A stretch of 64,000 nucleotides of DNA from UBA7672 sp963718145 (GCA_963718145.1 CAVQYJ010000023.1:124001-188000); one strand, 5' to 3'. Positions 41,443-50,396 are shown, counted from the first letter of the stretch. Numbers and translations are program-made. The notes: generated from the sequence alone by a model not told the origin.

Positions 41443-42522
41443 TTGCTCAATAACATCCAGACCCTGCGCGCCATCGCCGCCTATTCGGTGGTTGTCTATC
41501 ATTGCCTTGTGCGCTTCCTGCACCCGACCGGCGTCGGCGCCTCCTTCCTCGACCTGCCAAGCGGCGGGGTCGACCTGTTCTTCGTGATCTCGGGCTTCGT
41601 GATGGTCCACACCACGAAGGACGATGAGAGTCCGGCCTGGTTCATCACCAAGCGCATCGCGCGCATCGTTCCGCTTTACTGGTCGGCGACGGTGCTGGTG
41701 ATCGCCATCGCCAGCTTCCGCTCATGGACCTTCCCCACCGCCGTTCTCACTCCAGATGCAATCGCGGCGAGCCTGCTGTTCGTTCCGCACGCGGACGCGG
41801 CGGGCAATCTCTATCCCGTGCTCGGCGTTGGCTGGACCCTCAACTACGAAATGATGTTCTACGCCCTATTCGCGGTCTCGCTCTTCCTGCCCAAGCAAAT
41901 GCGACTGACGGGCGTCATTGCCCTGATCACGCTGGTCTGGACGATCGCCACGGTTGCAGGGGGTAGTGTTGTCACGGACTTTTACCGTAGTCCGATCGTA
42001 TTTGAATTCGCAGCGGGATGTGTGGTTGCTTATGTTCTTCGTAGTCCTGCGGTGGCTGCGGTGGTGAGAGCAGCGCCGGTTTGGCCGGTTGCAGTTGTTG
42101 CAGTCGTGGTTCTGGTCGTGTTTACAGCGGTCATTCCACTGGGCGTTCCATCCATCGTTCGCTATGGCCTTCCCGCAATTGCGCTGGTGTTTGCTGCGGC
42201 CGCTCAGGACCTCTATCGCAAGCCCGCCGCCGAATCGCTGGTGACCCGCCTGGGCGACGCGAGCTATTCCGCCTACCTGCTGCACCCGATCGTGATCGTG
42301 GGGTACGCGGTTGTGGTGGGGCACTTCCTTGGCCAGAGCCTCGCGGCCGAAATCCTCATCCTGCTTCTGGTTCCGATCACAACCGCAGTCGTTTCGATGG
42401 CGTCCCTGAAAGTGCTTGAGAAGCCGACGGCCAGGCTGGTGCGTTTGCTCGTTGAACGGGCCGGCGTGCGGCCCCCTGGCGGCGACCGCGCCCGGGTGTT
42501 GACGCCGCAGCGCGTTCCGTGA
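41443..42522 (+). CDS. Acyltransferase 3 family membrane protein
   Basis: A protein of about 359 residues with ten hydrophobic helices. The N-terminus (NNIQTLRAIAAYSVVVYHC) with RAIA and the conserved His, GGVDLFFVISGFVMVH, and KRIARIVPLYWSATVLVI are classic acyltransferase 3 (OafA/ExoZ-like) motifs. It O-acylates sugars of surface polysaccharide or lipid from the cytoplasmic side. I chose the TTG at 41443 because GGAAGG precedes it and the conserved part starts there; longer versions begin at TTG 41320. The stretch near 41980-42200 is poorer in G+C third positions than the neighbours. Confidence 0.85.
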   Translation: MLNNIQTLRAIAAYSVVVYHCLVRFLHPTGVGASFLDLPSGGVDLFFVISGFVMVHTTKDDESPAWFITKRIARIVPLYWSATVLVIAIASFRSWTFPTAVLTPDAIAASLLFVPHADAAGNLYPVLGVGWTLNYEMMFYALFAVSLFLPKQMRLTGVIALITLVWTIATVAGGSVVTDFYRSPIVFEFAAGCVVAYVLRSPAVAAVVRAAPVWPVAVVAVVVLVVFTAVIPLGVPSIVRYGLPAIALVFAAAAQDLYRKPAAESLVTRLGDASYSAYLLHPIVIVGYAVVVGHFLGQSLAAEILILLLVPITTAVVSMASLKVLEKPTARLVRLLVERAGVRPPGGDRARVLTPQRVP

Positions 42523-42556
42523 TGCTTCGGGCAACTCGCAACCAGAGGCGCCCCTC

Positions 42557-42769
42557 ATGGCCGACATCGTCAACCTGACCGAGCGTCGGAAGCGGCGGGA
42601 CCGCGAACAGCGCAAGACCGAGGCCGACGCCAAGCGCATGCTGTTCGGCCGCACCAAGGGCGACAAGGCCAGGCAGGACAAGGAACGTTCGGCAGACGTG
42701 CGCAAACTCGACGGGGCCGAGAGGGAGCGGATATCGCGCGACAAGGACAAGTCGCAGGACCGGGACTAG
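42557..42769 (+). CDS. DUF4169 family protein
   Basis: A 70-residue, highly charged helical protein typical of DUF4169: MADIVNLTERRKRRDREQRK, KTEADAKRMLFGRTKGDKAR, LDGAERERISRDK. The 'FGRTKxxK' core is the family signature. Alphaproteobacterial; function unknown, possibly nucleic-acid associated from its charge. It starts 34 bp after the acyltransferase stop. Confidence 0.85.
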   Translation: MADIVNLTERRKRRDREQRKTEADAKRMLFGRTKGDKARQDKERSADVRKLDGAERERISRDKDKSQDRD

Positions 42770-42855
42770 GCCCAGGCAGCCGGATGCATGGTCACACATC
42801 ACCTGCTTTTCCGTGCGTGAGACCCAACCTAGATCTAACAGCGAGAGGGACGGCC

Positions 42856-43350
42856 GTGCGCTTGCGTCACACAATTGCAGTGCTGGTTTGGGTTGGCGCG
42901 GCCGTGACGCAGGGCTGCGCAAGCGACCCCAGCAACGCAAGACCGGGCGCAGCGGAGGTGTTGGTAATGCAGGAGCCTCTGCGCCCCTCAAGCAAGTCGC
43001 GCACGGACACTTTTGTCTGTCGCGGCAATCGCACGATCGACGTCACACTGGCGGAATTGCCGGATAAACCGGGCGTCGAAGGTTATGGAGTGAAGATCAG
43101 GATCGACGGCCGCAGCATCGATGCTTCTTCCATCGACCCATACATGCGAGACCTCAGCGCTTGGGGGTCTTACATCTCCATCGGAGACTGCCCGGACCGG
43201 GGATCGCCTATCTTCTTTGGCGAGATTTCTTACTGGAAGAACAATGGCGTTGGCGCGTCTTACACAGACAGAGTCTTTGTGCGCTTCGAGGCTACGCCAG
43301 CGAAGGTAAGCGCAACATTGGTCGAGAACCTCCCGCCTCTGCAACGCTAA
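42856..43350 (+). CDS. Lipoprotein of unknown function
   Basis: A 164-residue protein from a GTG at 42856 (GAGAGGGAC upstream) with the signal VRLRHTIAVLVWVGAAVTQGC (Cys at about 21). The mature domain is beta-rich (TFVCRGNRTIDVTLAELPDK, YGVKIRIDGRSIDASSID, GSYISIGDCPDRGSPIFFGE, VFVRFEATPAKVSATLVENL) with two Cys likely forming a disulfide. The TAA shares CTAA with the stop of the convergent decarboxylase gene. The family is not recognised. Confidence 0.7.
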   Translation: MRLRHTIAVLVWVGAAVTQGCASDPSNARPGAAEVLVMQEPLRPSSKSRTDTFVCRGNRTIDVTLAELPDKPGVEGYGVKIRIDGRSIDASSIDPYMRDLSAWGSYISIGDCPDRGSPIFFGEISYWKNNGVGASYTDRVFVRFEATPAKVSATLVENLPPLQR

Positions 43351-44762
43351 CCGGCCAGCGCCGCCCTCACTGCGGCGATGGCGCGCGCCACATCTGCATC
43401 CGACGTGCGCCAGTTGATCACGCTGATGCGCATCGCACGCTGTCCGCGCCAGGTGACGCCGCCGAAGAATGCCTCACCCGACCGGTTGATCGCGGCGATG
43501 ACCTCGTCTGTCCGCCTGTCATGATCGGCGTCGACAGCGCCTGGCTTTGTCGAGACAAACCGCACCAGCGCCTGGTTAAGCACCGGCGCAGCCACCAGTT
43601 CCGCACCCGGCAGCGCACTGATTCCGTCTGCCAGGGCGAGGGCGTGGCGGCAGGTGCGCTCGACCAGGCCGGCAAGGCCTGCGCGCCCCAACTGGCGGAT
43701 CGCGGCATAGACGGCAAAGCCACGCGCCCGGCGCGAGAATTCGGGGTTCCAGTCAAGCTGGTCGCGCGCAGATCCGCCGGCGGGAAGGTAGCTGGTCGAA
43801 AGCGTCATCGCCGCGCGATGTGCGGCTGCGTCACGCACGAAAGCAAAACCACTGTCATAGGGAACGTTGAGATATTTGTGCCCATCGGTCGTCCACGAGT
43901 CACAGAGTTCCAGGCCTGCGGCGAGATGGCGCCGCCGGGGGCTGACCTTGGCCCACAGGCCGAAGGCGCCATCGACATGCGTCCAGGCGCCAGCAGCGCG
44001 AGCGATCGGCGCCAGTTCGGCAAACCTGTCGAACACGGCGGCGTTGAGTTCGCCCGCCTGCAGCGCCACGATGGCCGCATCCTTGCTGCGCCCAAGCGCC
44101 TGTTCGAGCGTTGCCGGCGCCACGCGGCCAGAGGCATCGACTTCCATCGGCTCGATGCTGTCGGACCCGAAACCCAGCAACCGCACGGCGCGGTCGAGCG
44201 AGCCATGGCGGTCGGCGCTTGCGAGGATGCGGATACGCGGCGCGCCGAAATAGCCCTGGCGACCAATATCCCAGCCGCGCCTCGCCAGTATCGATTGCCG
44301 CGCGGCGGCCAGACAGGTGACGTGCGCCATCTGCGTGCCGGTGACAAAGGCGAAGCTCGACTCTTTGGGAAGCTCGAACAGCTCCTTCAACCACTCGCCT
44401 GCGATCTCCTCGATCACCGAGCCTGCCGGGCTGCAGGCATGGATGCCGGCATTCTGGTCCCAAACGGACGCCAGCCAGTCGGCGCCGATCGCGGCAGGCA
44501 GTCCGCCGCCGATCACCCAGCCGAAGAACCGACCGCTCTGCGATCCGAGCAGCCCGCCCTTGGTGTCGCGCGCCAGTTCGTCGATCACCTGCGCGGCGGG
44601 CATGCCTGTTTCAGGGAGCGCGCGTCCCAGCGCCCGACGCAGGCCATCCGTCGGCACGGTCGTCGCCGCAGACATGGCATCGAGCCCTTCGAGATAGGCG
44701 TTGGCATGGGCAAACGCCCGCTCCAGTGCGGCGCGGTCTTCAGTGGGCGCGTTCTCGGACAA
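43347..44762 (-). CDS. Pyridoxal-phosphate-dependent decarboxylase (group II)
   Basis: A 471-residue enzyme like aromatic-L-amino-acid decarboxylases. The PLP lysine is in DSWTTDGHKYLNVPYDSGFA, preceded by THVDGAFGLW carrying the cofactor-binding Asp and the stacking region. FFGWVIGGGLPAAIGADWLA and FVTGTQMAHVTCLAAARQ match the family. It should decarboxylate an amino acid, or act as a related aldehyde/threonine-type enzyme; substrate cannot be assigned. Length is typical. It lies with GFA and Tag-like genes on the same strand but with gaps of about 90-120 bp, so co-transcription is uncertain. Confidence 0.88.
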   Translation of the reverse strand: MSENAPTEDRAALERAFAHANAYLEGLDAMSAATTVPTDGLRRALGRALPETGMPAAQVIDELARDTKGGLLGSQSGRFFGWVIGGGLPAAIGADWLASVWDQNAGIHACSPAGSVIEEIAGEWLKELFELPKESSFAFVTGTQMAHVTCLAAARQSILARRGWDIGRQGYFGAPRIRILASADRHGSLDRAVRLLGFGSDSIEPMEVDASGRVAPATLEQALGRSKDAAIVALQAGELNAAVFDRFAELAPIARAAGAWTHVDGAFGLWAKVSPRRRHLAAGLELCDSWTTDGHKYLNVPYDSGFAFVRDAAAHRAAMTLSTSYLPAGGSARDQLDWNPEFSRRARGFAVYAAIRQLGRAGLAGLVERTCRHALALADGISALPGAELVAAPVLNQALVRFVSTKPGAVDADHDRRTDEVIAAINRSGEAFFGGVTWRGQRAMRISVINWRTSDADVARAIAAVRAALAG

Positions 44763-44881
44763 CGGAATGAACTCCTCGCGACTCTCGCCAGCATATAGGA
44801 GGAGGAGGCTGCTGCCTGCGACGGCGAAGCGACACGAATTTCCTTCGATGGCGCCACGACCTTTCGGAGAAGCCGCCTCGC

Positions 44882-45349
44882 CTAGGCCGGGAAATGGCCC
44901 TGCGCTCGGAATTTCGCGACGAAGGGCGCGTAGTCAGCGGGCTGCCGGCCGGTACGCAGGCCGCCGTCGACAAACGTCACCCATGGCTGGGCGCTGGTCG
45001 TCCAGGTATCGCCCACCGGCTCGATCCAGCTTCGATCGTCCAGCGTTCCGGCCCGGAGGCTCAGAGCGCCATTCGAGACCGCCTGCCCGTTGCAGATCCG
45101 GCTGCCGCATGCGCCGCAGAACCAACCCCAGCGCCTGTTTCCAGCGTCCGACGTCCACTCAATCGTCGCCGGCGCTCCCGTGGTGAAGGACAGTGCTTTC
45201 TCGACGATCGTGACGCTGGTGGTGAACGGGCCGCCGCCGATCTTCTGGCAGTTCGAACAATGACAGTTGTAGATCATCACCGGCGGCGCGCTGACCTGAT
45301 AGCGCAAGGCGCCGCAAGAGCATCCGCCTTCGAGCGGCAGGTTCACCAT
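44882..45349 (-). CDS. GFA (glutathione-dependent formaldehyde-activating-like) family protein
   Basis: A 155-residue zinc-binding protein of the GFA/CENP-V fold. The three Cys clusters are GGCSCGALRY, NCHCSNCQKIGG and FCGACGSRICN. They bind two zinc ions, one structural and one in the possible active site. The family is linked to formaldehyde-glutathione adducts, but most members are uncharacterised. Start 45349 (MVNLPLEGG) is chosen as it begins the domain; the longer frame to 45427 adds unrelated residues. Confidence 0.88.
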   Translation of the reverse strand: MVNLPLEGGCSCGALRYQVSAPPVMIYNCHCSNCQKIGGGPFTTSVTIVEKALSFTTGAPATIEWTSDAGNRRWGWFCGACGSRICNGQAVSNGALSLRAGTLDDRSWIEPVGDTWTTSAQPWVTFVDGGLRTGRQPADYAPFVAKFRAQGHFPA

Positions 45350-45438
45350 TGTGCGATCTCCATGAGATGACGCCAGCATAGCAGCATCCACATCCTTCGC
45401 AGCCACACCGGCGCGGCATGCTGACAAGAAGCTGGCAG

Positions 45439-46116
45439 CTATCCGACGCTGAGCGCGAGGATCCGGCTGATCTCGCGGACGGGCCGGCCGCTTTGCTCGC
45501 GCCAGGTATTGAACGCGGCCTGCGCTGCCGCGAGGTCCTTTTTCGAGGTCGGCGCCTTGGTCACCACGCCTTCGCGGATGAGCGCCTTAACGACATCCGG
45601 GCTCAGGATGAAAGCGTCCCAGCCCTCGAAGCGCAGGAAATACTGCACCGTGGCGCCGCCCAGTCGAGAAGCGTTCTTCTTGAGGTGGTCCATCAGGCCG
45701 ACCTGGTCGGTCTCGGGCCATTGGGCCAGAAACTTTCCGAACGAGCCGTGCTCTTTTGCCGTCGCGACGACAAAGCGCGCGTTCTCGATGGTGGACATGA
45801 TCTTCGCGCCGTTGCGGACGATCCGCGTGTCCTTGAGCAGGGAATCGACCTTTTCGTCGCCATAATTGGCGACGCGCGCCGGATCGAACCTGTCGAAGGC
45901 TTCCTCGAAGCCGGGCCACTTCTTTTCAATCACCTGCCACGAAAAGCCGGATGAAAACACCGCCTTGGCCATGCCAGCAAGGAACCGGGCATCCTTCTTG
46001 CGCGTAAGGTGGGTGTCGATCCGCCACTCCGCCAGCCGTTTTGTGATGCCTTTGGGCCCGCCATGAACCTTCCCCGCCATCGCCTCGATCTTGTCGAAAG
46101 CCCTCAGCATCCTCAC
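45439..46116 (-). CDS. DNA-3-methyladenine glycosylase I-like protein
   Basis: A 225-residue protein resembling Tag-type glycosylases. FLAGMAKAVFSSGFSWQVIE, WPGFEEAFDRFDPARVANYG, LLKDTRIVRNGAKIMSTIEN and ARFVVATAKEHGSFGKFLAQ WP follow the helix-hairpin-helix Tag fold, including the Glu/Tyr-lined pocket region. The zinc-binding His/Cys ends of E. coli Tag are missing and a family-specific C-terminus (VTKAPTSKKDLAAAQAAFNT) replaces them, so the substrate may differ. It would act in base-excision repair of alkylated DNA. Confidence 0.75.
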   Translation of the reverse strand: MRMLRAFDKIEAMAGKVHGGPKGITKRLAEWRIDTHLTRKKDARFLAGMAKAVFSSGFSWQVIEKKWPGFEEAFDRFDPARVANYGDEKVDSLLKDTRIVRNGAKIMSTIENARFVVATAKEHGSFGKFLAQWPETDQVGLMDHLKKNASRLGGATVQYFLRFEGWDAFILSPDVVKALIREGVVTKAPTSKKDLAAAQAAFNTWREQSGRPVREISRILALSVG

Positions 46117-46148
46117 CTCTGGACTGATCTATCCCCGGAGAAGACGCC

Positions 46149-46304
46149 ATGATGCGCATTCGCCCGATCTCTACAAGCATCACGCTCGCGATGATGGCGA
46201 TCGTGCTTGCCGCGCCGCTGGTGGCCAACATCGTGCTGGCCCACGCGCAGGCAGCCCCGAAGCATGAGCAGGTTCAGCCAAAAGCTGAGGCGCCGCAGGT
46301 CTAG
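46149..46304 (+). CDS. Small membrane-anchored or secreted protein
   Basis: A 51-residue ORF: basic MMRIRPISTS, a hydrophobic segment (ITLAMMAIVLAAPLVANIVL) and a charged tail (HAQAAPKHEQVQPKAEAPQV). It could be a signal-anchor peptide or a secreted peptide cut after AHA-Q. Third codon positions are G/C-rich. GGAGAAGACGCC precedes the ATG. No family recognised. Confidence 0.5.
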   Translation: MMRIRPISTSITLAMMAIVLAAPLVANIVLAHAQAAPKHEQVQPKAEAPQV

Positions 46305-46309
46305 TGGCT

Positions 46310-46338
46310 CCGCGTCCCGGCGAAAGCCGGGGACGCGG
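46310..46338. repeat. GAAA-loop hairpin (REP-like)
   Basis: CCGCGTCCCGGC - GAAA - GCCGGGGACGCGG forms a twelve-base-pair stem with a single bulged G and a GAAA tetraloop, just after the small ORF. No T-run follows, so it is more like a dispersed palindromic repeat than a terminator. Confidence 0.6.
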
Positions 46339-46396
46339 CGGATAGATTGGCGCTCCAACAATTCCGGCCTAGCCTCTCCCCAAACAGGGGATCAAC

Positions 46397-47107
46397 ATGT
46401 TCGTTGGGCACTATGCTGCCGCGCTCGCCGGAAAGGCTGTGGAGCCGAAGGCGCCGTTGTGGACGCTGGTCGCAGGGTGCCAGCTGATCGACATCGGGTG
46501 GGCGATATTCATCGCGACGGGGATTGAACATGCAGATGCGAATCCCTCGCTGCCGGGAAGCGCCCTGGTGCTTCACGACATGCCATGGACGCATTCCCTG
46601 CCAGCGGTGATCGTTTGGGCGCTGGCGGCAGGGCTGGCGGGCAAGTCTCTGCTGCGACTGTCGACGCGCGCGGCGCTGGTGATCGGGGCCGTGGTGTTCT
46701 CACACTGGCTGCTCGACCTGCTCGTTCACCGGCCCGATCTGGAAGTGTTTCCCGGCGGGCCCAAACTCGGCTTTGCGCTGTGGGACCGCGAAGTGATCGA
46801 GCAGGCGGTGGAGATGGGATTGCTGGCTGTCGCAGGTATCGCCTGGGCGGCGGCGCGCGTGCGCAATGGCCAGTCGGCCTGGCCGGCGGCGGCGTTCATT
46901 GCGTTCCTGGTCGTCCTGCAGATCGTGGCGATGTTCGTGCCTATGCCCGCAGGACCGCTGGGCGTGCAGTCGGGGCTTACGGTGCTCGCGGCCTATCTGC
47001 TGGTCACGCGCTGGCGCTGCCGCTCGACGGCAAGCGCGCCGGCCTGCCGCAAGCCTGACCTCGGGATGTCTGCATTGACGGGTACGGCGCCGCCAGCCGA
47101 CATGTGA
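46397..47107 (+). CDS. Multi-pass membrane protein
   Basis: A 236-residue integral membrane protein with about six hydrophobic helices. MFVGHYAAALAGKAVEPKAP, LWTLVAGCQLIDIGWAIF, the DMPWTHSLPAVIVWALAAGL loop and SHWLLDLLVHRPDLEVFPGG place conserved His and Asp residues (GHY, THS, HWLLD) near the membrane face, as in YdjM/DUF457-like membrane-bound metal-dependent hydrolases. The similarity is in pattern only. The last 25 residues are Cys/Ser/Pro-rich. Confidence 0.7.
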   Translation: MFVGHYAAALAGKAVEPKAPLWTLVAGCQLIDIGWAIFIATGIEHADANPSLPGSALVLHDMPWTHSLPAVIVWALAAGLAGKSLLRLSTRAALVIGAVVFSHWLLDLLVHRPDLEVFPGGPKLGFALWDREVIEQAVEMGLLAVAGIAWAAARVRNGQSAWPAAAFIAFLVVLQIVAMFVPMPAGPLGVQSGLTVLAAYLLVTRWRCRSTASAPACRKPDLGMSALTGTAPPADM

Positions 47108-47224
47108 ATGGTCGCCGTGGGCCGCGCGCTGCTGCAGGACCCGGAATGGGCTGTGAAGGTCAAGGCCGGCCGGTTCGATGAAACCCGCGACTATGACGCC
47201 ACGGCGCTGAAGACTTGTTACTAG
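47108..47224 (+). pseudogene. C-terminal remnant of an Old Yellow Enzyme family gene
   Basis: An ORF of 38 codons encodes VAVGRALLQDPEWAVKVKAG with RFDETRDYDATALKTCY. 'GRALLxDPxWxxKVxxGRFDExRxYDxxALxxLY' is the typical end of NADH:flavin oxidoreductase/Old Yellow Enzyme proteins, including the FMN-phosphate-binding Gly-Arg. Everything upstream of it, the remaining 300 or more residues, is missing; the membrane-protein gene directly precedes it. This is therefore a broken 3' end, presumably left by a deletion or insertion. Confidence 0.75.
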
Positions 47225-47341
47225 AATCGCCGCGCGTCTTAACGCGAAAGATCAACTTGCTCCCCGTCGGGCTAACCATGCGGCAATCACGTTGCTGCAT
47301 GATGGGCGCTGGCGGGTATGGGCCAGGCAGGGGATCGACGC

Positions 47342-48355
47342 ATGAGCTTCGGCAAGCGCGGCGCAGGCAATGGCGGTTCGGACGAGGGATCGTCCGACTA
47401 TCGCGAGCCCGTGTCGGTCGGCCCGAAGCTGACCGTCGCCAGCTCCGGCGGGCTCGACCTGAAATTCGTCATGCTGGCTGTCGGAGTGGTGATCCTCTCC
47501 GCCGGCGGCGCGATGGCGGCGCCGTCCCTGTTGTCGATGCTGTCGCCGCATCATGCGCGCTCGATCGAGCAGATCGCGGCGCTGGGCGACCGCGAGCAGA
47601 TCAAGGCCGCGCTGGCGACGGACGCCTTCCCGGACCGGCAGGGCCAGGCGTTCATGGCCAGCCTGCACAAGCACTATCCCGACGAACATGACCGCCTGCT
47701 GGGCCGCATGGCTGACATGACCAGCAAGGGCAGCGGCCGCGACCAGCTCGCCCTGGTGACCAATCTCTGGCTCGCCGATTTCGTGCCGCAGGCGCTTCCC
47801 GCGCTCGGCCGCACCGGCGCGCAGGGCTTCGATGCGACGCTCGACATCGTCCACGAGGGGCTCGTCTATGTCGAGAACGCGGCGGGCGGATGCGACATGA
47901 ACGCGCTGCAGACGCTGGTCTCGAACCCGAACAAGCTCATCGAATCGACCGCCTATGGCAGCCGCGGCTACCAGTTCAACATGAAGGCATCGCGCCAGCT
48001 TGTGGAGCTCGCCGCAGCCGGCCGCGACCTCCCCGAACTCGACCGCAAGCTGAAGCCGGAAGACGAACAGGCGGTGCAGGCCGTTGTGCTATCGATCATG
48101 AGCGACCCGCAATTCGTCCGCATGATGCAGATGTCGATGGCAGGCGAATCCTCGCAGCAGCAAATGATGGCCAAGCTCGACATCTGCAAGATCGGGCGCA
48201 ACGTCATCCAGGCGATGAAGAGCCTGCCTTCGGACACCAAGTCGCGGCTGTGGGCGACAGGCGCCTACGAGGCGGGCCAGCTGCTCCGGCGCGGGCCGCC
48301 CAACACCTGGCTGAGCCAGGGCAGGCCGCAGGATTTCGCGAAGTTCGGACTTTGA
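47342..48355 (+). CDS. Single-pass membrane protein of unknown function
   Basis: A 337-residue protein with a cytoplasmic N-terminus (MSFGKRGAGNGGSDEG), one TM helix (about 39-60, FVMLAVGVVILSAGGAMAA) and a large, mostly helical periplasmic domain (RSIEQIAALGDREQIKAALA, YPDEHDRLLGRMADMTSKGS, ENAAGGCDMNALQTLVSNPN, MMQMSMAGESSQQQMMAKLD). Two Cys (GGCDMN and LDICKIG) may pair. I do not recognise it. Upstream at 47239-47250 is CTTAACGCGAAA, resembling a CtrA half-site. The ATG at 47342 follows GGGGATCGACGC. Confidence 0.65.
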   Translation: MSFGKRGAGNGGSDEGSSDYREPVSVGPKLTVASSGGLDLKFVMLAVGVVILSAGGAMAAPSLLSMLSPHHARSIEQIAALGDREQIKAALATDAFPDRQGQAFMASLHKHYPDEHDRLLGRMADMTSKGSGRDQLALVTNLWLADFVPQALPALGRTGAQGFDATLDIVHEGLVYVENAAGGCDMNALQTLVSNPNKLIESTAYGSRGYQFNMKASRQLVELAAAGRDLPELDRKLKPEDEQAVQAVVLSIMSDPQFVRMMQMSMAGESSQQQMMAKLDICKIGRNVIQAMKSLPSDTKSRLWATGAYEAGQLLRRGPPNTWLSQGRPQDFAKFGL

Positions 48356-48418
48356 TCGGCTGACCATTGCGTCGCCCGCAACTCTCGGCCAGTTTTGGCC
48401 GGAGGGCGGGCGAACGCG

Positions 48419-49447
48419 ATGCTGGCACCAGACGAAATCTCGCGGCTTGCCGCCTTCATGACCGGCGCGCTGAAGGCCGGCGATTGCCGGATCGCGAACC
48501 TCGCCGCGATCCCGGGCGGGGTCAGCTGCGAAACGCTGCGCTTTGACGCGATAACGCCAGAGCGCACCCGCGGCTTCATCCTGCGCCGCGACCCGCCGGG
48601 CCAGGCCATCGACGCGGAACGGCGCGTGGAGTTCGCTGCCTTGCGCTCGTTCCACGACAGTTGCGTGCCCGTGCCGCGGCCGTTTGCGCTGGTCGAGGAC
48701 GGCAGCGTGCTCGGCAAGCCGTTCATGGTGGTGCAGCGCATCGACAATGCCGCGCCCGTGTCACCCTTCCAGCTCGACCCGTTCGGCGCACATCGCGAAA
48801 GCATCGGGCGATCATTCTTCCGGATCCTCGGCCACATCCACGCGACCGACCCCCTCACCAGCGATCTTGCACAGGTGGCGAAGGCGCCGAGTGCACGGGC
48901 GTGCTGGCGTACCGAACTCGACCGCTGGGAAGCGGTGATCGAGGCCAACGCGCTGGAGCCGCAGCCGATCGCCCTCGCCGCCATCCGCCGCCTGCGCCGC
49001 AATCCGCCCCCGCCGCCCAGCGAGCTTGCGGTGGTGCATGGCGACTATCGCAACGGCAATTTCCTGACCGACGGCAAGGGCGGCATCGTCGCCATCCTCG
49101 ACTGGGAGCTGGCGCACATCGGCGACCCGCACGAGGACCTCGCCTGGGCGCTCGATCCCATGTGGGCGGGCAAGAGCGCGCTTGCCGCAGGCATGCTGGA
49201 GTTCGACGAGGCGATCCGCATCTGGAGCGAGGCGTCGGGCCACGAATTCGATCCTGCCGCCTTCCGCTGGTGGTCGCTGTTTACTGGCGTGAAGGGCCTC
49301 GCCGTGTCGCTGTCTTGCGCGCGCCGGTTCGAGGAAGCGAAGCATCCCGAGCCGCTCTGGGGCTTCACCGGCTGGCGCTTTCTTGCCCGCCACAACAAGA
49401 TCATCGCCGACCGGCTGGCCGGCGCACGCGCGGGAGCCCTGCAATGA
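48419..49447 (+). CDS. Phosphotransferase family protein (APH-like kinase fold)
   Basis: A 342-residue aminoglycoside-phosphotransferase-fold protein of the ACAD10-type group. The catalytic loop is VVHGDYRNGNFLTD (Asp, Arg, Asn) and the metal-binding Asp lies in VAILDWELAHIGDPHEDLAW. The N-lobe has RGFILRRDPPG with the ATP-anchoring Arg. Relatives phosphorylate 4-hydroxyacyl-CoA or small metabolites and are encoded near acyl-CoA dehydrogenases. Start 48419 fits the domain; 48395 is possible. It is translationally coupled to the next gene. Confidence 0.88.
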   Translation: MLAPDEISRLAAFMTGALKAGDCRIANLAAIPGGVSCETLRFDAITPERTRGFILRRDPPGQAIDAERRVEFAALRSFHDSCVPVPRPFALVEDGSVLGKPFMVVQRIDNAAPVSPFQLDPFGAHRESIGRSFFRILGHIHATDPLTSDLAQVAKAPSARACWRTELDRWEAVIEANALEPQPIALAAIRRLRRNPPPPPSELAVVHGDYRNGNFLTDGKGGIVAILDWELAHIGDPHEDLAWALDPMWAGKSALAAGMLEFDEAIRIWSEASGHEFDPAAFRWWSLFTGVKGLAVSLSCARRFEEAKHPEPLWGFTGWRFLARHNKIIADRLAGARAGALQ

Positions 49448-49899
49448 CGCCGGGCTTCGAGCGCATCCTCTCCCGTGCGGCCGACGCAATCCATGACGAG
49501 CTGCTGCCGTTCTTCCAGACCAACGCGGCGGCGGTCAGCCATGCCTCGATGATCCGCCAGCTGATGGTGGCGGCGGCTCAGGCGACAGACTGCGAGCCGG
49601 ACACGCTGGTCTCCGAGATTGCAGCAATGCGCCGCCTGTTCGAAGCGGCGGCCGACACTCTATTGCCCGGGGACCTTTGCGACCGGTTGCGCGAGGCGGC
49701 GGATAAGGCGCAACCTGCCAGCTATTCGATCAGCGCCCTCACCGGCCTGCGCAATGCTCTGACGCCTGCGCTGATCGAGCTCCATGTGGAGGTCGAGGAG
49801 ATTTCGGCGCCGTGGGCGCGCGCGCTCGAGGGTCAGGTATGGGATATCCTGCGGATGGGCGCCGACAGGCGCGTGCTCGACAACCTCCCCGGAATGTAG
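49444..49899 (+). CDS. Conserved helical protein coupled to the phosphotransferase
   Basis: A 151-residue all-helical protein (MTPGFERILSRAADAIHDEL, FFQTNAAAVSHASMIRQLMV, IAAMRRLFEAAADTLLPGDL, then LRNALTPALIELHVEVEEIS). Its ATG overlaps the phosphotransferase stop by four bases (ATGA), so the two are co-translated and probably work together. I know similar small partners downstream of ACAD10-type phosphotransferases but cannot give a function. Confidence 0.75.
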   Translation: MTPGFERILSRAADAIHDELLPFFQTNAAAVSHASMIRQLMVAAAQATDCEPDTLVSEIAAMRRLFEAAADTLLPGDLCDRLREAADKAQPASYSISALTGLRNALTPALIELHVEVEEISAPWARALEGQVWDILRMGADRRVLDNLPGM

Positions 49900-49988
49900 G
49901 TGGCGTTTTGGTCTGTATCTGCCTGCTAGGCCTATCTGGATTTCAGGCCTAAAGCCTTTGCGCTCGCCCCGAGGCATGGAGACGTCCC

Positions 49989-50348
49989 ATGAACCGCCCG
50001 CTGATCACCGCCGGTCTATTGTCCCTGTTCGCCGCGCCGTCCTTCGCGCAGGGCATGACGACGCTCCAGTACATGCTGGCAAAGGGGGTCGTCATTCATG
50101 CATCATCCCGCCAGGGGCAACCGCTCGACATGCAGGTGACCTACAAGGACGATGGCACGTCCACCATGACCGTGATGGGGCAGCAGCTGGACGGCAAATG
50201 GCGCGTGGAAGGTGAGAAATTCTGCACGGTCAATGCGATGAATCCGACCGAGAGCTGCTTTGACATTCCACCCGGAAAGAAACCCGGTGACGTGTTCAAG
50301 GTCACGACGCCAGCGTTCGGCGAAGCCACCGTCACGATCAACCCTTAG
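49989..50348 (+). CDS. Small secreted protein
   Basis: A 119-residue protein with a clean signal peptide (MNRPLITAGLLSLFAAPSFA, cut before QG). The mature domain is beta-rich (VVIHASSRQGQPLDMQVTYK, GTSTMTVMGQQLDGKWRVEG) and has two Cys (FCTVN, SCFD) likely to pair. The 'WxxxGxxFCTxNxxxPxxxC' layout is common among small periplasmic proteins of Caulobacterales. Function is unknown. Confidence 0.75.
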   Translation: MNRPLITAGLLSLFAAPSFAQGMTTLQYMLAKGVVIHASSRQGQPLDMQVTYKDDGTSTMTVMGQQLDGKWRVEGEKFCTVNAMNPTESCFDIPPGKKPGDVFKVTTPAFGEATVTINP

Positions 50349-50396
50349 ACCCGCGCCATCCGCCGCGCGATTTCGCAAACCCATTGAGTGTGCGGC

